Of a DNA stretch of 64,000 nt, positions 25,270-32,171 are shown piece by piece. The stretch comes from Solirubrobacteraceae bacterium (lineage in GTDB: Bacteria > Actinomycetota > Thermoleophilia > Solirubrobacterales > Solirubrobacteraceae): assembly GCA_025449845.1 (NCBI GenBank), contig JANWIP010000019.1:1-64000 (forward strand), read 5' to 3'. Under the pieces are notes generated by a model. That model worked only from the letters and a program-made list of their open reading frames with translations. It was not told where the DNA came from and searched no databases. The position numbers and the translations under genes are program-made. The first letter of the stretch is position 1; the number at the start of each line of letters is the position of its first letter.

Positions 25270-25378
25270 TCCACGCGGCCTCCCGCTCCGTAGAACTGTG
25301 CAGAGTAGTAAGCAGATCCCCCGGATAGGTCCGTCCGCAGGCGTGGGTAGCTTGAGGGGTGATCTTCAGGAGGTTGCG

Positions 25379-25924
25379 ATGCTTTCAAATGCCCACATCC
25401 ACACCAACAGCACAGCGCCTCCGCTGATCGCCACGATCGGCGTTGGCTACAACGGCTCCAGCCGCAGCGCCCAGGCGCTTGCCGTTGGCCGCGAGCTGGC
25501 GGCTGCCCACGGGGCTCGCATTCGCGTCATGGAGGTGGTCTGCCCACCTCGCGCTGTCTACGCTCCGCGTGCAGCTTTTGATGCTGCTCTCGAGTTGGGC
25601 GTCTGCGTGGATCAGCTGCTGCGTCAAGCGCGCGAGCGCCTGGCGAAACTCGATGGCGTCGATAGCTGTGCGGTCTATGGCATCGCCGTAGACGAGCTGG
25701 CCGCCTTCGGTGAGGAAGTCGATCTGCTGGTGGTCGGCGGCAGCCACGGCGGTGCACGCCACCCGCATATGCGGGCCAGCACCTCCGAGTACCTCCAGCG
25801 CCATGCGCCTTGCCAGGTGCTCGTGGTGACGCGTGCGCGACCTACCTGTGCGGGGCTGGGTGCGGTCGCTGTGGGCGGCGGCTCTTGGCGCTCATTGCGC
25901 AGGGCACAGTTGTGTGCACGGTGA
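25379..25924 (+). CDS. Universal stress protein (UspA family)
   Basis: 181 aa, single Usp domain. IATIGVGYNGSSRSAQALAVGRELAAAHGARIRVMEVV is the N-terminal strand-helix, and VDLLVVGGSHGGARHPHMRASTSEYLQRHAPCQVLVV is the ATP-binding GxxGx9G(S/T) region, with the last Ser/Thr in a changed context (ASTSEYL). AGGAGG lies five bases before ATG at 25379, fixing the start inside the long track ORF, which otherwise reads antisense-like through the propeller gene. The last 35 residues are Gly/Arg-rich, not typical of Usp proteins, and overlap the convergent gene by 83 bp. Confidence 0.85.
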   Translation: MLSNAHIHTNSTAPPLIATIGVGYNGSSRSAQALAVGRELAAAHGARIRVMEVVCPPRAVYAPRAAFDAALELGVCVDQLLRQARERLAKLDGVDSCAVYGIAVDELAAFGEEVDLLVVGGSHGGARHPHMRASTSEYLQRHAPCQVLVVTRARPTCAGLGAVAVGGGSWRSLRRAQLCAR

Positions 25925-26654
25925 CGTGGGTGCCGTCTTCGAAGCTGAAATCACCCGCGAAGGGATAGCCGCCGCGCGGGCACTTCGCGGGGGTGGTGAC
26001 GCCGCGCGGGCGGAAGTATTCGAGTTCGCCGTTCACTTCACGTTCATAGATCAGGTCCTTCGGCCCGAAGGTCGACTGGAACTGCACCACCGACACGTTG
26101 GGGCCGCCGGGCAGGCTCGGTACGAGCGGCACCTGCGTATTGATGCGGCCACTGAAGGGCATGCTGTCCTCCAGTAGCTGACCTGGGAAGACAAGGTCGG
26201 CGAATACCGGCGTCAAGCCTTCGGCGAAGAACAGGATCGTGAGGTGTTCTCCTTCAGAGGTCCCTCGATAGGCATGTATGGTGGCCTGCTCCTGCACCGT
26301 CTTTGGTCCGTAGGGGACCTCCGCGAGGGCCGCGCCAAATCCGACCTCCGAGTTGGCTGGACAGCCTCGGGGGCCATGCGCGTAGAGGTAGATCGGTTCG
26401 CATATGGCCGTGCCGAGCGTATTGCGCGCCAGACCGATGCCGCCGGGCAGGTGCAGATCGACGCCTTGCAGCGGTGAAGGGACCTGCCCATCGGTGCTTG
26501 AGATGTCAAAGCCGAAGGTGATGGTCGTGCTCACCTCGGGCTGATTGGGGCTGAAGTTGGCGAACAGATTGACCTTCTGCGCCGCCTGCCCGCTCGCCGT
26601 CAGCGTCAGGCTCGCACAGAGCGCCAGTGCAAGGACCGATATTCCTCGCCGCAT
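25842..26654 (-). CDS. Secreted protein related to the large CP.S.IG repeat surface protein
   Basis: About 270 aa. Signal peptide MRRGISVLALALCASLTLTASGQAAQ begins at ATG 26654. The mature part, NLFANFSPNQPEVSTTITFGFDISSTDGQVPSPLQGVDLHLPGGIGLARNTLGTAICEP, and GPRGCPANSEVGFGAALAEVP share the layout (lipid-like beta strands, a CP-x-NS-x-VG motif) with the 949-aa protein at 55872. It precedes the barrel-like protein's stop-side neighbour in the same orientation. Role unknown; probably a cell-surface component. The C-terminus is basic and overlaps the Usp gene tail-to-tail. Confidence 0.7.
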   Translation of the reverse strand: MRRGISVLALALCASLTLTASGQAAQKVNLFANFSPNQPEVSTTITFGFDISSTDGQVPSPLQGVDLHLPGGIGLARNTLGTAICEPIYLYAHGPRGCPANSEVGFGAALAEVPYGPKTVQEQATIHAYRGTSEGEHLTILFFAEGLTPVFADLVFPGQLLEDSMPFSGRINTQVPLVPSLPGGPNVSVVQFQSTFGPKDLIYEREVNGELEYFRPRGVTTPAKCPRGGYPFAGDFSFEDGTHVTVHTTVPCAMSAKSRRPQRPHPAPHR

Positions 26655-26676
26655 TGTCAGGCGCCCTTGGACACCT

Positions 26677-27243
26677 TTAGAGGTGCAGCTGTCCGATGAC
26701 CTGCACGGTGGCGTTGTCGGTGTTGCGGTTGATCGTGCCATATACCTGTCCAGTGCCTTTGGCATGCGCATAGTGGCCGCTGCCGTGGCTGACGCTGATC
26801 GACCCGCCGAAGCTTGCAAATTCGCCCTGCCCGGCGTTGAATTTCGCCGTCCCGCGCCCTGTGATCGTGCCGCCGTGCAGGTAGATCGTGAACCCCACCT
26901 GCACCGTGCTGGTGCCGATCGTCAGGCTCGCCCGCACGCTTCCTGGCAGCGTCCCCGTGATCTTGCCTTCCTCGATCAGCGTACTGCTCGCGCTATTGGG
27001 ATTGGCCAGATGCAACTGGCCCTTGTCGCTCACCTGGAGTGTCTTCGCCGCGCGTGCAGTGGCTGAGGCGCTCGCCATCCTGGCGGCCAGCGCCGTGGCT
27101 GGCAGTGCCGCGGCGCCTAGCGCGAGGCATGCCGCGACGGCGAGGGTCAGCAAGCTCGCGGTTGGCGGCTTGCGCCTATGCCACGGTTCATCCTCAGGCT
27201 GCCCCAGCTCAGCGGAATTGCATATACGTTTCCACAAACTCAT
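26677..27243 (-). CDS. Secreted small beta-rich protein (GSGHYAHAKGTG type)
   Basis: 188 aa. An N-terminal basic stretch and hydrophobic region (LLTLAVAACLALGAAALPATALAA) form a signal peptide. The mature domain has LIEEGKITGTLPGSVRASLTIG, FTIYLHGGTITGRGTAKF, FGGSISVSHGSGHYAHAKGTGQVYGTINRNTDNATVQVIGQLHL, a repeated strand pattern that I recognise from Thermoleophilia secreted proteins and that resembles allene-oxide-cyclase-like barrels. It lies 22 bp upstream of the secreted protein at 25842-26654 on the same strand, so the two are probably cotranscribed. Function unknown. Confidence 0.72.
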   Translation of the reverse strand: MSLWKRICNSAELGQPEDEPWHRRKPPTASLLTLAVAACLALGAAALPATALAARMASASATARAAKTLQVSDKGQLHLANPNSASSTLIEEGKITGTLPGSVRASLTIGTSTVQVGFTIYLHGGTITGRGTAKFNAGQGEFASFGGSISVSHGSGHYAHAKGTGQVYGTINRNTDNATVQVIGQLHL

Positions 27244-27461
27244 ACTGTCCCTATCATCTCATAGAAGCCTTTTGTCTGCGGCCCGGGCGACCCGGTCGTG
27301 TCCCGGCCCTTTGTAGCGTATCGGCTACATAGAGCAAGCGTGGCAGTTGGCTCGGACGGGCCCAGTTGATGGCCGCGAGCAGCGCTCCGTAAGGCGCAAA
27401 TCACGGCCCCGGCTCGCATCTCGCCGGGGCCGAGGGCCTGCAAGCAGGTGTTTCTGACTGC

Positions 27462-27665
27462 TCAGCCGTTGCGCTGACGCAGGCGCTCGCCTGGGTGCCG
27501 CGACGCTGTGACGTCGGCTCCTTCGGCGTGCCCGCCTCGCGCGATGCTCGCCAGGCGATAGCGACGAATCGGCTGCTGCCGTCCGCCCTCCTGCCCGGTC
27601 TGCTCCGGCAGCAGCAGGAAGCGCCGCTGGGGCTGATCGTCGTGGCTTGAGAATGATGGGCTCAT
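27462..27665 (-). CDS. Possible small hydrophilic protein
   Basis: 67 aa, Arg/Gln/Gly-rich: RRFLLLPEQTGQEGGRQQPIRRYRLASIARGG. No domain is recognised. Codon use is compatible with coding and the strand matches the neighbours, but there is no clear ribosome-binding site and the upstream 335 bp hold no other gene. It could equally be chance. Confidence 0.3.
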   Translation of the reverse strand: MSPSFSSHDDQPQRRFLLLPEQTGQEGGRQQPIRRYRLASIARGGHAEGADVTASRHPGERLRQRNG

Positions 27666-28000
27666 AGTTGAGCATCTTTGCGCTTGATCCCCCGCAAGGC
27701 TTTGGCCTTCAGTCCAAAATGTCGACCCCGCGGGTGCCTGGGATGCGTTTCGCTGGTCGCCATGGTCTGGTCTCGACTCGCTGAGATCTGCGCCTGCACG
27801 GATCGAATGTTTTGCCTCATCTGAACTTTATACGAGTAGGCCGGCGTAAAGGTCCAGGCAGACGCTCACCGTTGCTGCTCTTGCGCATATTGCGATTGTC
27901 ACGTTGGCCATCTCGACGTCGATTGCGCTCGCTTGAAGCTCAGCGTAGGGCAAGACCCCTCAAGTCAACCGCCATCGTCGTAGGTACCAGGATTGGTGAT
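27666..28000. other. 335-bp stretch without a supported gene
   Basis: No ORF with recognisable composition and no RNA gene is seen. The sequence has lower GC near 27810-27920. It separates the secreted-protein pair from the toxin-antitoxin island. Confidence 0.5.
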
Positions 28001-28396
28001 CTAACTGTACAGCCGCAATGGAGTGCACTTCGCAAGACGATCGAAGTCGGTGTCGGCGTGCAGAAGCGGTGCGCCCGTTCGCACACAGGGCGCCGCGATT
28101 AGACAGTCGAGGGTCTTACGAATCGTCTCACCCGCATGACGCGCCATGCGATATAGATCCGCAGCCAGGACAAAATCATCGAGACCGTCCAGGCGCAGTA
28201 TCGGGAAGGACCTCAGATGGCGCTCGACGAGACGCGCCTCTCGATCGGAGCGAAGCCCCTGCAAGATCTCCGTGACCACGATGTCGGTGAGGGCGATCGG
28301 CTCCCCTCCCTCAATCAATTCGATGCAACGTTCGGCCTGCGGGGTGTCCCGCTCGTTGAACACGTCTATCCAAACGCTGGTGTCGACGACGATCAC
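28001..28396 (-). CDS. vapC: VapC-type PIN-domain ribonuclease toxin
   Basis: About 131 aa from GTG at 28396. The PIN acidic residues are visible in VIVVDTSVWIDVF (first Asp), VTEILQGL (Glu), TLDCLIAAPCV (Asp) and HADTDFDRLA (last Asp). It overlaps the antitoxin stop by 4 bp (GTGA), the usual vapBC arrangement. It would cleave RNA, typically tRNA, when freed from VapB. The track start at 28435 runs through the antitoxin gene and is not used. Confidence 0.88.
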   Translation of the reverse strand: MIVVDTSVWIDVFNERDTPQAERCIELIEGGEPIALTDIVVTEILQGLRSDREARLVERHLRSFPILRLDGLDDFVLAADLYRMARHAGETIRKTLDCLIAAPCVRTGAPLLHADTDFDRLAKCTPLRLYS

Positions 28397-28590
28397 GGGC
28401 GCCCGCGACGACTCTCCTGCAGGTCGCCTTCCCAACGGACTCGCCCGCGTAGGTCCAGTACGCCTATACGCCTGTGGCGGGCAACCAGCTCGCGTAGCGC
28501 CACATCGACGGCTTCGCGCTTCGTGCGAGCCCCAATCAGCTCCTGGGCCTCCTGCAGCACGCCGTCATCAATCTCGATGTTAGTGCGCAT
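28393..28590 (-). CDS. vapB: VapB-type antitoxin
   Basis: 65 aa: MRTNIEIDDGVLQEAQELIGARTKREAVDVALRELVARHRR is a ribbon-helix-helix DNA-binding domain, and RVRWEGDLQESRRG is the toxin-inhibiting tail. The stop overlaps the vapC start. VapB normally represses its own promoter with VapC; the AT-rich TACAGCATACACATCC stretch just upstream of 28590 could hold the operator. Confidence 0.88.
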   Translation of the reverse strand: MRTNIEIDDGVLQEAQELIGARTKREAVDVALRELVARHRRIGVLDLRGRVRWEGDLQESRRGRP

Positions 28591-28738
28591 GCACTACAGC
28601 ATACACATCCGCAGGTGTATCCTGAGTGCCTCCCAGCAAGGGCCTCGGGCGGCAGATCGAGGGGCTGTGACGGGGCACCATCACTACACAGACTAAGCCG
28701 CTGCGCCCGTCAGGGTTCGAATAACTAGAACTAGACCT

Positions 28739-29524
28739 GTGGTAGGCTCCGAATTCGTGAACGGTGTGAGTTTTGTCGCCCGCGCTGCGAGTCTGGTTGC
28801 TCTTGGACTGGTAGCCGCTCTGCTAGCGGCTGGGTGTGGGACGAGCAGCGTCGATGCTGCCGGCGACGCCAGTGGGCCTATCAGCATCGGCTCGACTAGC
28901 GGGCTCAGTAAGTCGCAGCTTTACCGGGTACCGTCAGGGTCGATGGAACCGACGCTACCTATCGGTACGAGGGTCGTCGTGCAGAAGGGGCGGCCAACCG
29001 TGGGAGCCATTGTGGTCTACCACCCGCCAGAAGGCGCCGAACGTGAGGAGTGTGGGCCTAAGCCCCACGTCATCAGACTCGGCGAGGCCGCTTGCGATGC
29101 GCCCATTCCTGAAGAGTCCAAAATCGAGTACATCAAGCGCGTCGTCGCCGGGCCCAACGACGAAATCTATGTTCGACGGGGCCACGTCTATCGGAAGGCC
29201 AATGGTTCAGGCGAGTTCGTACGCGAGAGTGATTCCTACATCCGCGCTTGCGGCGTCAGCCCAGAGTGCGATTTCCCGGTCCCGATCAAGATTCCAGCCG
29301 GGCACTGGTTTTTGATGGGAGACAACCGTGGAGAGTCCGACGACAGCCGCTTCCATGGACCCGTGCCGACGGCGTGGATCGTTGGCATGGCAACCTGGAT
29401 CACACAGCATGTGCCCCACTTGCATCCGGGACAAGTCCCGGCGCTAACGACGGAGCTACGACGCCGGGGGTGGACAGACACGGATATCGAGCAGCGCGTC
29501 ACGCCATACGTTCCTAGCCACTGA
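28739..29524 (+). CDS. lepB: Signal peptidase I-like serine protease with a lipoprotein-type N-terminus
   Basis: About 261 aa, S26 family. Box B is RVPSGSMEPTLPIGTRVVV with the catalytic Ser, box D is YIKRVVAGPNDEI with the catalytic Lys, and box E is MGDNRGESDDSR. A Cys-rich insertion lies between boxes D and E. The N-terminus is hydrophobic and ends LVAALLAAGCGTSS, a lipobox, so the enzyme may be lipid-anchored. Starts are GTG at 28739 or the GTGs at 28757 and 28766; the first follows the track. It is surrounded by toxin-antitoxin pairs, and its 3' end overlaps the extended hicA reading frame. Probably accessory, not the housekeeping enzyme. Confidence 0.82.
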   Translation: MVGSEFVNGVSFVARAASLVALGLVAALLAAGCGTSSVDAAGDASGPISIGSTSGLSKSQLYRVPSGSMEPTLPIGTRVVVQKGRPTVGAIVVYHPPEGAEREECGPKPHVIRLGEAACDAPIPEESKIEYIKRVVAGPNDEIYVRRGHVYRKANGSGEFVRESDSYIRACGVSPECDFPVPIKIPAGHWFLMGDNRGESDDSRFHGPVPTAWIVGMATWITQHVPHLHPGQVPALTTELRRRGWTDTDIEQRVTPYVPSH

Positions 29525-29730
29525 GCCCGACTGCCCTCAGCGCGACCTGCTGGCGGCGTTACCCCCAGTTGCCGGCAGATCTTGCGCGCAAGGCCGTAGT
29601 CGATCTCTCTATGACGCGGCACGACTGAGCGTGCTCCTTGCGTGCCGGCCCATCGTGCATGGTTCCCGCCCTCGTCTACTTGGCGGCAGCCATGAGCGCG
29701 CAAGTGGCGCTCGAGGTCGCGTCGCTTCAT
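29236..29730 (-). CDS. hicA: HicA-type toxin with abnormal C-terminal extension
   Basis: MKRRDLERHLRAHGCRQVDEGGNHARWAG..VVPRHREIDYGLARKICRQLGVTPP is a complete double-stranded-RNA-binding HicA fold with the His of GNHARW. Family members end near here, at 60-80 aa. In this copy no stop follows, and the frame stays open for about 100 more residues, running antisense through the last 289 bp of the signal peptidase gene. A lost stop is likely. ATG at 29730 overlaps the hicB stop by 4 bp. Whether the extended toxin is active is unknown. Confidence 0.75.
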   Translation of the reverse strand: MKRRDLERHLRAHGCRQVDEGGNHARWAGTQGARSVVPRHREIDYGLARKICRQLGVTPPAGRAEGSRAQWLGTYGVTRCSISVSVHPRRRSSVVSAGTCPGCKWGTCCVIQVAMPTIHAVGTGPWKRLSSDSPRLSPIKNQCPAGILIGTGKSHSGLTPQARM

Positions 29731-29948
29731 GCAGCGATCGTAAGATGCAGCGCTTCACGCTCGCGCCGATCGTCGGCGTTGCCGGGCTCCGGGGAGAGCA
29801 TCAGCCGCAACGCATCGATGACGTTTGCGCGCGCCTCCCCCCGCGTACGGCCCTGGCTGAAGACACCGTCCACCTCAGGGATCGACGCGATAACCCAGCC
29901 TTCATCTCCGGGCTCATAGACGATCGTCAAATCAAGCTGCTCAGGCAC
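29727..29948 (-). CDS. hicB: HicB-type antitoxin
   Basis: 73 aa from GTG at 29948: LDLTIVYEPGDEGWVIASIPEVDGVFSQGRTRGEARANVIDALRLML is the partial RNase-H-like HicB domain. No separate DNA-binding domain is visible, as in short HicB proteins. It precedes hicA with an ATGA overlap. The longer track frame up to 30107 includes part of the decayed mazF and is rejected as a start. Confidence 0.8.
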   Translation of the reverse strand: MPEQLDLTIVYEPGDEGWVIASIPEVDGVFSQGRTRGEARANVIDALRLMLSPEPGNADDRREREALHLTIAA

Positions 29949-30190
29949 AAGCCAAAAGGATACCGTCCCTGGAGGGCACCACAGACGGGCAGCCTCCACC
30001 GTCGAGGGAACCCGAGAGCCGCGGATACGCGTGGTGGCGCAACAGAGGGGACGGAGATGGCGGGAAGATTCTCGAAATCTCCGTGGCCTCTGATCAGACA
30101 GCTCCATGAGGAGCGGTTTGGATCGCGAGACGCCTCAAGCCCCGATGCGCGCTGATAGGGCGCCCACCAAACCTCGCCGCGTCTCACCAC
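29927..30190 (-). pseudogene. Decayed MazF-type toxin gene
   Basis: Begins (V)VRRGEVWWAPY, the hallmark N-terminus of MazF endoribonucleases, overlapping the antitoxin stop. After about 15 residues similarity is lost in this frame. In the neighbouring frame at about 30055-30000 the segment CCATTRIRGSRVPSTVE resembles the internal MazF strand (V.P.TTRIRG.P.EV). The pieces therefore lie in two frames, pointing to frameshift or deletion. The remnant runs into the hicB start. Confidence 0.6.
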
Positions 30191-30390
30191 GGCTCGTGCC
30201 CGGCTGCCCGCTCCTCCTTGGCGAGCCTCTGCATCGTCTCTTCGAACGCAACCTCATGAAGCCCGGATATGTCGCCCCACTCGTCGGCGCCGTCGCCCGC
30301 GTGATCACGCTGAACGGCCCTCAGCGCGATCTCGGCGTCGTGCTCGCTCCAGCCCGATGCTTCTTGCAGAAGCTGCTCCTTCGCGGTCAT
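30184..30390 (-). CDS. Antitoxin upstream of the decayed MazF-type toxin
   Basis: 68 aa: MTAKEQLLQEASGWSEHDAEIALRAVQRDHAGDGADEWGDISGLHEVAFEETMQRLAKEERAAGHEPW. Helical and acidic, with a C-terminal RLAKEERAAGHEPW segment typical of antitoxins encoded before MazF-like toxins in actinobacteria. Its stop (TGGTGAGAC) overlaps the start of the toxin remnant. The antitoxin appears intact while its toxin is not, so it may persist as an orphan. Confidence 0.65.
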   Translation of the reverse strand: MTAKEQLLQEASGWSEHDAEIALRAVQRDHAGDGADEWGDISGLHEVAFEETMQRLAKEERAAGHEPW

Positions 30391-30468
30391 GGGGAGTTCG
30401 ATGATAGTTCATGGTGCCGACCCGACTGGCATAGAGATTTCGAGCTATGCCCACGTAGACGGCGAAAA

Positions 30469-30557
30469 CGGAGAGGGAGGGATTCGAACCCTCGAACGAG
30501 GTTTCCCCCGTTACGCGATTTCCAGTCGCGCCCGTTCAACCGCTCCGGCACCTCTCC
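30469..30557 (-). tRNA. tRNA-Ser(GGA)
   Basis: Complete class II tRNA on the minus strand: acceptor GGAGAGG/CCTCTCC, anticodon stem-loop CGCGA-CTGGAAA-TCGCG (anticodon GGA), long variable arm, T loop GGTTCGAATCC, discriminator G. CCA is not encoded. It borders the toxin-antitoxin island, as integration-prone tRNA genes often do. Confidence 0.95.
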
Positions 30558-30672
30558 GGGCACTGCGATGCTATGAGAACCCTGTGCGGTGGATATCCAC
30601 CGTCGTGAGCTCCGAGCGGCAGCCACAGGCTACGACACAAGCGGGGAGAGGCGCTGCTAGGCTGCGCTGCCT

Positions 30673-30837
30673 ATGTTGCTCCTCGCCAGCGCAGCCGTTT
30701 CCAAGGACATTGGCCTCATCGTCACCTTCATCGGGATCGGCATCGTCGTCAACATCATCGTCATCTACATCGCCGTGCAGGTGAGCGGCGAGCGCCATCA
30801 GAACCAGGAGCACCTCTCGCGCCGCTCCGGCGTCTGA
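30673..30837 (+). CDS. 54-aa single-helix membrane protein (absent from the ORF track)
   Basis: ATG at 30673 opens MLLLASAAVSKDIGLIVTFIGIGIVVNIIVIYIAVQVSGERHQNQEHLSRRSGV: a short outside part, one strong transmembrane helix and a basic/polar cytoplasmic tail. The antisense 80-aa track ORF (all Asp/Val) is its shadow. No family name can be given. Coding is supported by the sharply amphipathic division and high-GC third-codon positions. Confidence 0.6.
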   Translation: MLLLASAAVSKDIGLIVTFIGIGIVVNIIVIYIAVQVSGERHQNQEHLSRRSGV

Positions 30838-30918
30838 GCTTCAGCTCCGGGGTCTCGGTGCTTGTCGGCCCCGCCTGCCAGACCGTGCGGTGTCTGACCG
30901 TCCGCCGCGGCGTCTGAT

Positions 30919-31971
30919 TCAGGCCACGAAGACCGGCGTGCCCACGGGGGTGCGGCTGTAGAGCGCGATCACGTCGGGGATGCGCATGCGCACGCAGCCG
31001 TGCGAGGCGTCGTGCCCGATCGAGGAGTACTCCGAGGGGTCGATGCCGTGGATTCCCGCGCCCCCGTTAAAGGCCATGAAGCGCGCCTTCAGCGGGTCCT
31101 GGGGGCCGGGGGGGATCGTCTTGCCCGCCAGCGAGCCCGCCCACGCCGAGTTGGGGACCAGCCAGGGGGGGTCCACCTCCTTCCACTGGATCGCATACAG
31201 GCCCGGGGAGGTTTCCAGGCCCTGCATGCCTACCGCGATTTCGTAGGTCGAGGCCAGCTTGAGGTGTTCGTAGAAGCGCAGCGTGAAGGCATTGCGATCG
31301 ATCACGATGTAGGCGGGGTACTTGGTTGCCAGCTGCGCCGTCGTCACGGCGGGGTGGACGATGTGCGCGGGCGCGCGTACCGAGCTTGCCACGAGGGCCC
31401 CGGTGAGGGCCCGTCCCACGCGGGCGCGCAGCAGCTTTGCGTCGAGCACCACGCCGCTGTGGCCCTGCACCTCGCTGAGGCCCGTGGCGGTCGGCTGCAC
31501 GGAGGCGTTCACCGCCGGGTGGTCTACCTCCGAGCTCACGCGTTCGGCGAATTCGCGCACCGCCACGTGCGAGTAGTGGGCGTGCAGCGGGATGTTGCGG
31601 TGCACACTGCCGCCGAACAGTCCACGCGCGGTGCGCGCGAAGATCGATCCTTCGCGGCTCGCGCTCACGGCCTGTTCCACCAGGCTCGCCGCGTCGACCG
31701 TCAGGCCAGCGTCGCGGCCCGTGATGTGCCATGTGCGCGTGCCGTAGTGAACCGTCACCGGCTGCCGCGTGCGCCTCGCCAGTTCAGCTCGCAGCTTCAC
31801 CGTCGCCGCCGAGGCGCTCAGGCCGCCCACGGGCACCCCGCCGATGCTCACGCCGTTGGCGATGTTCTCGCGGCGTGAGTGGTCATAGGCGTACATCGCC
31901 AGCAGCGCCACCACCAGCACGCCCAGCAGGCCGGCGATCAGGAACGTTGGAGTTCGGCGGGCGGTGCTCAT
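30919..31971 (-). CDS. L,D-transpeptidase (YkuD) with N-terminal peptidoglycan-binding-type domain
   Basis: 350 aa. One membrane anchor (FLIAGLLGVLVVALLAMYAY) is followed by a PG_binding_4-like region (NGVSIGGVPVGGLSASAATVKLRAEL) and a C-terminal YkuD domain from about residue 230 (YIVIDRNAFTLRFYEHLKLASTYEIAVG). The active site is GIHGIDP..IGHDASHGCVRM, with catalytic His and Cys. It would form 3-3 cross-links or attach proteins to peptidoglycan outside the membrane. Monocistronic by position. Confidence 0.92.
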   Translation of the reverse strand: MSTARRTPTFLIAGLLGVLVVALLAMYAYDHSRRENIANGVSIGGVPVGGLSASAATVKLRAELARRTRQPVTVHYGTRTWHITGRDAGLTVDAASLVEQAVSASREGSIFARTARGLFGGSVHRNIPLHAHYSHVAVREFAERVSSEVDHPAVNASVQPTATGLSEVQGHSGVVLDAKLLRARVGRALTGALVASSVRAPAHIVHPAVTTAQLATKYPAYIVIDRNAFTLRFYEHLKLASTYEIAVGMQGLETSPGLYAIQWKEVDPPWLVPNSAWAGSLAGKTIPPGPQDPLKARFMAFNGGAGIHGIDPSEYSSIGHDASHGCVRMRIPDVIALYSRTPVGTPVFVA

Positions 31972-32171
31972 CGGCTTCTCAGGGCGGTGCTCATCGGCTG
32001 CTCAGGCTGGCTCCACGTGCGAGACGACCCTCCACGAGGCGGGGGACTCCAGACCACTGGCCGAGCCTCGACGCACCCGTCCCCCGCGCGAGACGCGACT
32101 CGATCGTCCCAGTCTACCCTCGGATTGAACGTTTCAGTCCCCATGCAAGAGGACTTTCTTCAGAGTACGCC

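Noticed and set aside
24440-25378. N-terminal 313 codons of the 494-aa ORF ending at 25924
   Set aside because: Shadow of the propeller gene; only the part from ATG 25379 with its AGGAGG site is the Usp gene.
28700-28735. GGGTTCGAATAACTAG as a tRNA T arm
   Set aside because: The flanking bases do not form a T stem and no other tRNA parts are present.
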